Source of the DNA: Bacilli bacterium
GTDB taxonomy: Bacteria > Bacillota_I > Bacilli_A > RFN20 > CAG-826
Reading direction: 5' to 3'
Length of the DNA: 64,000 nucleotides
Assembly (NCBI GenBank): GCA_024408335.1
Contig: JAKSVB010000006.1
Coordinates: 1 to 64,000 of the forward strand
The notes under the pieces are model-generated. The model was not told the DNA's origin. It saw only the letters and a list, made by a program, of their open reading frames with translations, and ran no database searches. The translations under genes were made by a program, and so were the position numbers. Positions 60,007 through 64,000 of this stretch are shown here, piece after piece. The number at the start of each line of letters is the position of its first letter. The stretch's first letter is position 1.

Positions 60007-60363
60007 ATGAAGAAAAAAACACTTATTACAATTGCCGCAATAGAGGTCGTAATTCTCGTCTTCTGTCTCATCGTATCAATCATGGTTATGACCACAATTG
60101 ATCCTCTTGGAAACAAAGAACTTAACCTCTCGAATAATGGACCACTCATCGGTACCCTCCAAAATAGCCCAGTGCTCTTTGGATTCGCTATCGTCCTTCC
60201 AATCTTCGTTATCTTCGTCATCGATGGTGTCTACCTCATCATGTACGCAGCAAAACGTGAATCAATGCTCAGCGAACAAGAAAAGAAAGATCTTCTTGAA
60301 GAAGCAAAGAAACAAGCAAGAGAAGAAGCACTTGCTGAAATCAAGAAAGAGAAAAAGGAATAA
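60007..60363 (+). CDS. Small two-helix membrane protein, unknown function
   Basis: 118 aa. Transmembrane helices at about 6-30 and 56-80 flank an extracytoplasmic loop. The C-terminal ~35 residues are a charged helix (SEQEKKDLLEEAKKQAREEA) likely in the cytoplasm. AAAGGAG precedes the ATG. The perfect TTAGTN4ACTAA palindrome upstream suggests metal-dependent control with feoAB, but the protein itself has no recognised metal motif. Confidence 0.7.
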   Translation: MKKKTLITIAAIEVVILVFCLIVSIMVMTTIDPLGNKELNLSNNGPLIGTLQNSPVLFGFAIVLPIFVIFVIDGVYLIMYAAKRESMLSEQEKKDLLEEAKKQAREEALAEIKKEKKE

Positions 60364-60381
60364 CTTCCAATTAACAAGCAT

Positions 60382-60410
60382 AGCCAACCATGAAGGTTGG
60401 CTTTTCTTTT
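60382..60410 (+). terminator. Terminator after the small membrane protein
   Basis: Perfect AGCCAACC/GGTTGGCT stem, 5-base loop, TTTTCTTTT. Confidence 0.9.
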
Positions 60411-60496
60411 GCTTCCATCATATTTCCATTAAGACTGGAATTCTTCTCGTCTCTAAAACATATAATATTTACGAACCGATATGAAAGGAGCCACCA

Positions 60497-60988
60497 ATGA
60501 ATAAACGACAAGACTTGTTTCAAGAATACCTTGAAAAGAAAGACAAAAACCAATTAGTCCAAAATGCGTTAACTGATAGTTCATATAAAGCATTCGCGCA
60601 AAATGGCGTAAAGAAGAAAAAGGATCCCGATAAATTTGCCGAGGTCCACTCAATAACGGACAATCAAAACCTTTCCACTCTCGGTGATGCAGTAATTAAG
60701 TTATGTTACTGCGATTTGCTTCTTGAAGATGAAAAACTAACTAAAACCAAGGAGAAACTGGAGTCAGATAAGGTTTTGGTTGAGAAAGTTGCAGAGCATT
60801 ACGATCTTATTAAATACATAAATAAAGATGACAACAATAGTGACTTGCCAAGGGATTATGCGTATAAAGGAGAAGGGCACAAATACATCGCAACAGCGGT
60901 AGAGGCTATGGTTGGGGCGATATACAAAGATAAAAATAGAGATCTCAAACCAATCATCAAGCTTTTAAAAAGTTGGATGGATTTCTAA
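60497..60988 (+). CDS. RNase III-like single-domain protein with reduced active site
   Basis: 163 aa. ALTDSSYKAF matches the ALTHxSY start of the RNase III domain, NLSTLGDAVIK the signature motif, and HKYIATAVEAMVGAIYKD the second acidic motif. There is no double-stranded-RNA-binding domain. Aligned to classic RNase III, the acidic residues become Q57, S60, D64, T133 and E136, so only D64 and E136 remain. That is the pair kept by Mini-III (MrnC), which matures 23S rRNA. It may be a Mini-III variant or a separate subfamily. GGAG precedes the ATG. Confidence 0.75.
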   Translation: MNKRQDLFQEYLEKKDKNQLVQNALTDSSYKAFAQNGVKKKKDPDKFAEVHSITDNQNLSTLGDAVIKLCYCDLLLEDEKLTKTKEKLESDKVLVEKVAEHYDLIKYINKDDNNSDLPRDYAYKGEGHKYIATAVEAMVGAIYKDKNRDLKPIIKLLKSWMDF

Positions 60989-60995
60989 AGAAATG

Positions 60996-61021
60996 GCTTT
61001 CGGTAATTCGAAAGCTTTTTC
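60996..61021 (+). terminator. Terminator between convergent genes
   Basis: GCTTTCG/CGAAAGC stem, 6-base loop, T5. Confidence 0.78.
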
Positions 61022-61501
61022 TTATTCGCATTCTTTGATATCGAGGCTATTTAAGAGGTTCTTGAAGTTAAAGTTAATTAGGCTATTTAAGAATTCGATG
61101 CATATCTCATATTCATCGAATCCGATATCAAATGAATGCTTACTAGTCATCCAAGCGTAATTAGATGAGCATGTTGCCTTTTTCGCGGCCTTAATCTTCT
61201 CAATAAGGTCTTTGTTCTTCTTTTCAAATTCTTTGGCTTCTAGGGGATAGTTTAGATGAATTGATATGCCCGTATCTTTAATGTCCCCTAGAAGAGCGTT
61301 TAAGTAATTGGTAATAAGAATAAACCTAGCGTTAAGGGTCGCTACGAAGCGTAAGTAATAGAAAGACTCAAGACCATACATATACTTCTCATATGGATCA
61401 TATACGCGTGCACGTAACTCTTCTGGCATGTCTTTCTTTAAATCGTAGAAGCAGAAGTTGATGTTCTCTAAAGCAGTTAGTTGAGCATCCTCAATTGTCA
61501 T
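61022..61501 (-). CDS. Hypothetical cytoplasmic protein
   Basis: 159 aa, predicted mostly helical, with many Tyr and Phe (NINFCFYDLKKDMPEELRAR, SFYYLRFVATLNARFILITN). No signal peptide, membrane segment or recognised motif. A strong GGAGGAGG precedes the ATG, which supports expression. Convergent with the RNase III-like gene. Confidence 0.65.
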   Translation of the reverse strand: MTIEDAQLTALENINFCFYDLKKDMPEELRARVYDPYEKYMYGLESFYYLRFVATLNARFILITNYLNALLGDIKDTGISIHLNYPLEAKEFEKKNKDLIEKIKAAKKATCSSNYAWMTSKHSFDIGFDEYEICIEFLNSLINFNFKNLLNSLDIKECE

Positions 61502-61574
61502 TAGCCTCCTCCTTGATTATTTGTAACATCAAGAGGCAAGGCAAAGCATTCCTAGAGCGACTGATAAAAAGAGT

Positions 61575-61603
61575 AAAAGAAAACCCGCTCACGAGAGCGA
61601 GCG
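61575..61603 (-). terminator. Terminator of the first TasA/SipW-type gene
   Basis: CGCTC/GAGCG stem, with minus-strand GGTTTTCTTTT following. Confidence 0.7.
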
Positions 61604-61631
61604 CGTAATCAATTGATTAATCAGTAAGAGA

Positions 61632-62570
61632 TTAAGCGGTAAGACCAACGAGTTGGAATGACATATCAACTGCGTTTGCTTGGACAGCTGCTTCTGGAGT
61701 TGCTGTACCTTCGCACCAAACAACGAAACGAAGAACTTTAGTATCTGTTAAGCCTTTGATAAGTAATTGGTTATTTGGGCTTGCTGTTGCAAGAGCGACG
61801 CCGCCTTGGATGTCAGCTGTTTGACGAATAACTTTAGTTGTGGACATTGAGTTTTCGGCTGTTAATGTTCCAGTGCCATCGATTGGGCAGACTGCATGAC
61901 CATCAGCTTCTTTGTCGGAAGTGTGGTTTGTATAGTCAGTTGTAGAAATGAATTTTTTGTGTGAGTTATTTGTGTATAAGAAGACACATGTAGAAGCTAA
62001 GCTGCCTTCTGTGTTGGTGTCGGCAAAAATTGCGAGTCTGTAGTATGCAGAGTAATCGTTTGCTGCACCATCGTGTGCTGCGAAGATAGCAGCTGATGAG
62101 AGATAGACGTCGATTGGGTTACCAGAAGTGTTTGTGACATCTAATGACCATTGGACTTTAACCATTTGGGTGCTGTTGATTCCAGACATTGCGCCAGTTT
62201 CTTGGACGAGCTTATCAACGACATAAGAGCCTGTGCCAGTGCTGTCAACGACGGTTGCTTTGTAGAAGTTGATACCGTCTCCGCTTGAAACGTCAGCGAG
62301 TTCTTTACCGGCGGTTGGGCTAACAGCGCAAACGTTATCAGCAACGCTGTATGCGTCTCCGTTGATGTTTGTGTCTGCTGCATCACCGGTTACAAATGTG
62401 TGCTTACCGATTTCAAGAGAACCTTCAGCAGCGCCAACTTTGAAGTTTTGAGCGCCAACTGTTGCAGTACGTTGTGTTGTGAACCATGCGAAGCCGCTAA
62501 CAGCAGCTGCGCCAGCTGAGATGCCGAGCATTGAAGCAAGGCCTAAAATCATTTTTGAACGATTTTTCAT
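61632..62570 (-). CDS. TasA/camelysin-like surface protein with SipW-type signal
   Basis: 312 aa. The N-terminus (KMILGLASMLGISAGAAAVS followed by GFAWFTTQRTATVG) is the SipW-dependent signal found on TasA, CalY and camelysin, which form or modify extracellular fibres. The body is rich in Thr, Ser, Ala and Asn beta-strands and ends LRFVVWCEGTATPEAAVQAN and MSFQLVGLT. AAAGGAA precedes the ATG. It is paralogous to the next gene, sharing the N-terminal signal region, VSSGDG and the C-terminal block. A SipW signal peptidase is not in this window. Confidence 0.85.
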   Translation of the reverse strand: MKNRSKMILGLASMLGISAGAAAVSGFAWFTTQRTATVGAQNFKVGAAEGSLEIGKHTFVTGDAADTNINGDAYSVADNVCAVSPTAGKELADVSSGDGINFYKATVVDSTGTGSYVVDKLVQETGAMSGINSTQMVKVQWSLDVTNTSGNPIDVYLSSAAIFAAHDGAANDYSAYYRLAIFADTNTEGSLASTCVFLYTNNSHKKFISTTDYTNHTSDKEADGHAVCPIDGTGTLTAENSMSTTKVIRQTADIQGGVALATASPNNQLLIKGLTDTKVLRFVVWCEGTATPEAAVQANAVDMSFQLVGLTA

Positions 62571-62602
62571 TTTGTAATTCCTTTCATGAGCTGTGATAAG
62601 AC

Positions 62603-62752
62603 AAAAAGCCCAGTTAAATTGTTCTGGGTTCTGATGGATTTGATTTATTTACCGTCGGAGTGACCGTCCGACCATACTTTATGAGGAACGAGGGCTAATC
62701 GTTTTCTCCTCTAAAGACAAGATTAATATACTCCTTTATTCGATGGTTGCAA
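62603..62752 (-). promoter_or_regulatory. Promoter and structured leader of the first TasA/SipW-type gene
   Basis: Minus strand TTGCAA (62752-62747), 16-base spacer, TATATT (62730-62725). The ~150-nt leader holds GTCGGA/TCCGAC (62654-62659 with 62667-62672) and then GCCCAG/CTGGGT (62608-62613 with 62624-62629) followed by T5, which looks like an intrinsic terminator ahead of the coding region. Confidence 0.55.
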
Positions 62753-62889
62753 CATTAATATTTATATTAATAACATTTTGTTTTGTTTCGTTTGTTTGCT
62801 TGAGACAGAGCGAGGTGACGAAATGTGAGATTAGTGTGCAAATCTCGCATGATGTCTCTTCTTATATATACGCTTATGCACGTTGCACA

Positions 62890-62924
62890 AAAAGAAAACC
62901 CGTCCTTTGAAGTGAACGGGTTTT
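62890..62924 (-). terminator. Terminator of the second TasA/SipW-type gene
   Basis: AAAACCCGT/ACGGGTTTT stem, 12-base loop, minus-strand TTTTCTTTTT. Confidence 0.88.
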
Positions 62925-62944
62925 GATATTATTGGGTATTAAAC

Positions 62945-64000
62945 TTAGTTAGCTTTGGTAAGGCCAACGAGTTTTAATGATAAGTCAACACCGTTTGATG
63001 CAACGACCGCTTCATCAGGAGTTGATGTACCTTCACACCAAACGACAAATCTAAGGGTGTGGCTGTTGTCTTTTACTGGGCTTGTTGTGCTTGCGATTAA
63101 ATCTTCGATCAAAAGTTGGTTGTTAGGCTTGACACCGTTTGCAGTTGAAGCAGCTGGGTCGGTTGAAGAAATGATTGCTGCAGATGTGGAGATGAAATCA
63201 TTAGCTGTTAAGGTTCCTGAACCATTACGAGTTGCTGTTGTCTCAGGGTCATCATCTTCGAGAGCAGCCTTGTCTTCTGCTTTAACGTAGCTTGTTTTGC
63301 CAGCTGCTGAATAGAAGTAAACAAGAGTGTCATCGGTAGCATTGCTGACATCGTTTAAATCATAGATAGCTAATCTGTAGCAGCTTGAATAGTCAATAGA
63401 TGTGACAATTTCAACACTTCCAGCAGGAGCATCTGTGAATGAGATCTTTCTTTCGGCAGGAGTTGCTGTGTATTTGGCTGCTTCTAATGTTGTATCGCCA
63501 ACCTTGACGGATTCGATTTTGTCAAAAGCGGTAGGGAGAACGAAATCCTTTGCTGTACCGTCGCCAACAACGTTTTGTGTTGTTTTGCTGTTTGCGAGGT
63601 TTTGTTTGAAAATTGGGCCGTCGTTGCTAGCAAAAACGTTTAACTTAGTACCAGGGCCAACATTTTCGACTTTGACGTTCCAAGAAATATAAACCATTTG
63701 GTTGGTGTTAACTTTTGATTTTGAACCGTCTTCAAGAACGATGTGGTCAACTGATTGTTTGTTGGTTGAAAGAAGAACTTTGTGGAATGTTTTTCCGTCG
63801 CCGCTTGAAACGTCTTCGAGTTCGCCTGTGCTTGGGTTGATTGCAACTGTATTGTTTGCGTTTGTTTCGATTGCGCAGTTAACTAAACTACCGGCTGATG
63901 AGATTTTAAGAGTACCGTCGCCAGATCCGACTTTGAAGTTTGATGCGCTGATGTCTGCAGTTCTTTGGGTTGTGAACCATGCGAAGCCGCTGATAGCAGC
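62945..64000 (-). CDS. Second TasA/SipW-type surface protein, N-terminus beyond window
   Basis: At least 351 residues; the frame stays open to base 64000, where it reads AAISGFAWFTTQRTADISAS, the SipW-type signal end. The shorter frame beginning at the ATG at 63697 is therefore internal. Its paralogue follows downstream. Shared blocks are EDVSSGDG, SCYRLAIYD and LRFVVWCEGTSTPDEAV. Unlike the paralogue, it carries an extra ~60-residue segment before SCYRLAIYD (DGTAKDFVLP, VKVGDTTLEAAKYTATP, ISFTDAPAGSVEIV) that resembles a beta-module common in phage tail fibres. Confidence 0.85.
   Translation of the reverse strand, partial: AAISGFAWFTTQRTADISASNFKVGSGDGTLKISSAGSLVNCAIETNANNTVAINPSTGELEDVSSGDGKTFHKVLLSTNKQSVDHIVLEDGSKSKVNTNQMVYISWNVKVENVGPGTKLNVFASNDGPIFKQNLANSKTTQNVVGDGTAKDFVLPTAFDKIESVKVGDTTLEAAKYTATPAERKISFTDAPAGSVEIVTSIDYSSCYRLAIYDLNDVSNATDDTLVYFYSAAGKTSYVKAEDKAALEDDDPETTATRNGSGTLTANDFISTSAAIISSTDPAASTANGVKPNNQLLIEDLIASTTSPVKDNSHTLRFVVWCEGTSTPDEAVVASNGVDLSLKLVGLTKAN

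Noticed and set aside
63640-63846. Start of the right-hand surface protein gene at the ATG at 63697
   Set aside because: The frame continues without a stop to base 64000 and encodes the SipW-type signal end there.

Overview
The window looks like chromosome of an uncultured, low-GC member of the Bacilli (Firmicutes), probably a gut-associated lineage near the Erysipelotrichales/RF39/RFN20 groups. The lineage is inferred from gene content; there is no rRNA here to confirm it. Genes stop with TAA, TAG and TGA, so the standard bacterial code applies. Many neighbour pairs are those known from Bacillus subtilis: tyrS/rpsD, ezrA-cysteine desulfurase-thiI, infC-rpmI-rplT, dnaB-dnaI, polA-mutM-coaE, trmB/ytpR. 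No rRNA, tRNA, CRISPR array, intact insertion sequence or prophage was seen.

Layout. 1-7.4 kb: the end of a glycogen synthase, leuS and a large surface-anchored GH3 protein. 7.4-13 kb: a Fic protein, a coaX/ECF pair (pantothenate use), then pepV-trmB-ytpR behind a structured leader. 13-25 kb: yggS, a LacI-type regulator, tyrS with a lipoprotein and a DUF697-like membrane protein, rpsD, ezrA-nifS-thiI and an Orc1/Cdc6-like ATPase. 25-31.6 kb: a second GH3 operon with LacI/CcpA-like operators, then infC-rpmI-rplT behind an L20-type leader. 31.6-42.4 kb: ogt, a DUF3990/HTH toxin-antitoxin pair, thyA-dfrA, thrS with a T-box flanked by two AbiE-like pairs, secreted-protein remnants and pfkA. 42.4-53.4 kb: a replication and repair block (dnaB-dnaI, a mutM-coaE fusion, polA, dnaE, xth). 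53.5-64 kb: a DUF4143 ATPase, feoA-feoB with a divergent DtxR-family regulator, a RelB antitoxin with a fic remnant, a His/Cys-rich NifX-like protein, an RNase III-like protein and two tandem TasA/SipW-type surface proteins, the second cut by the window end.

Regulation is unusually readable. Five genes have a -10 box placed exactly 6 bases before the ATG, which implies leaderless mRNAs. infC begins with ATC. A DnaA-box cluster precedes dnaB-dnaI. A TTAGTN4ACTAA palindrome occurs three times between feoA and the DtxR-family gene and once more before a small membrane protein 2 kb away. Three toxin-antitoxin promoters carry palindromes centred on their -10 boxes.

The best candidate for an undescribed system is a recurring unit: a short tandem-repeat array (periods 29 and 23 bp) directly upstream of a P-loop ATPase gene. 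Two complete units are present, plus two repeat arrays without an ATPase (at 13.1 and 52.0 kb) that could be remnants.
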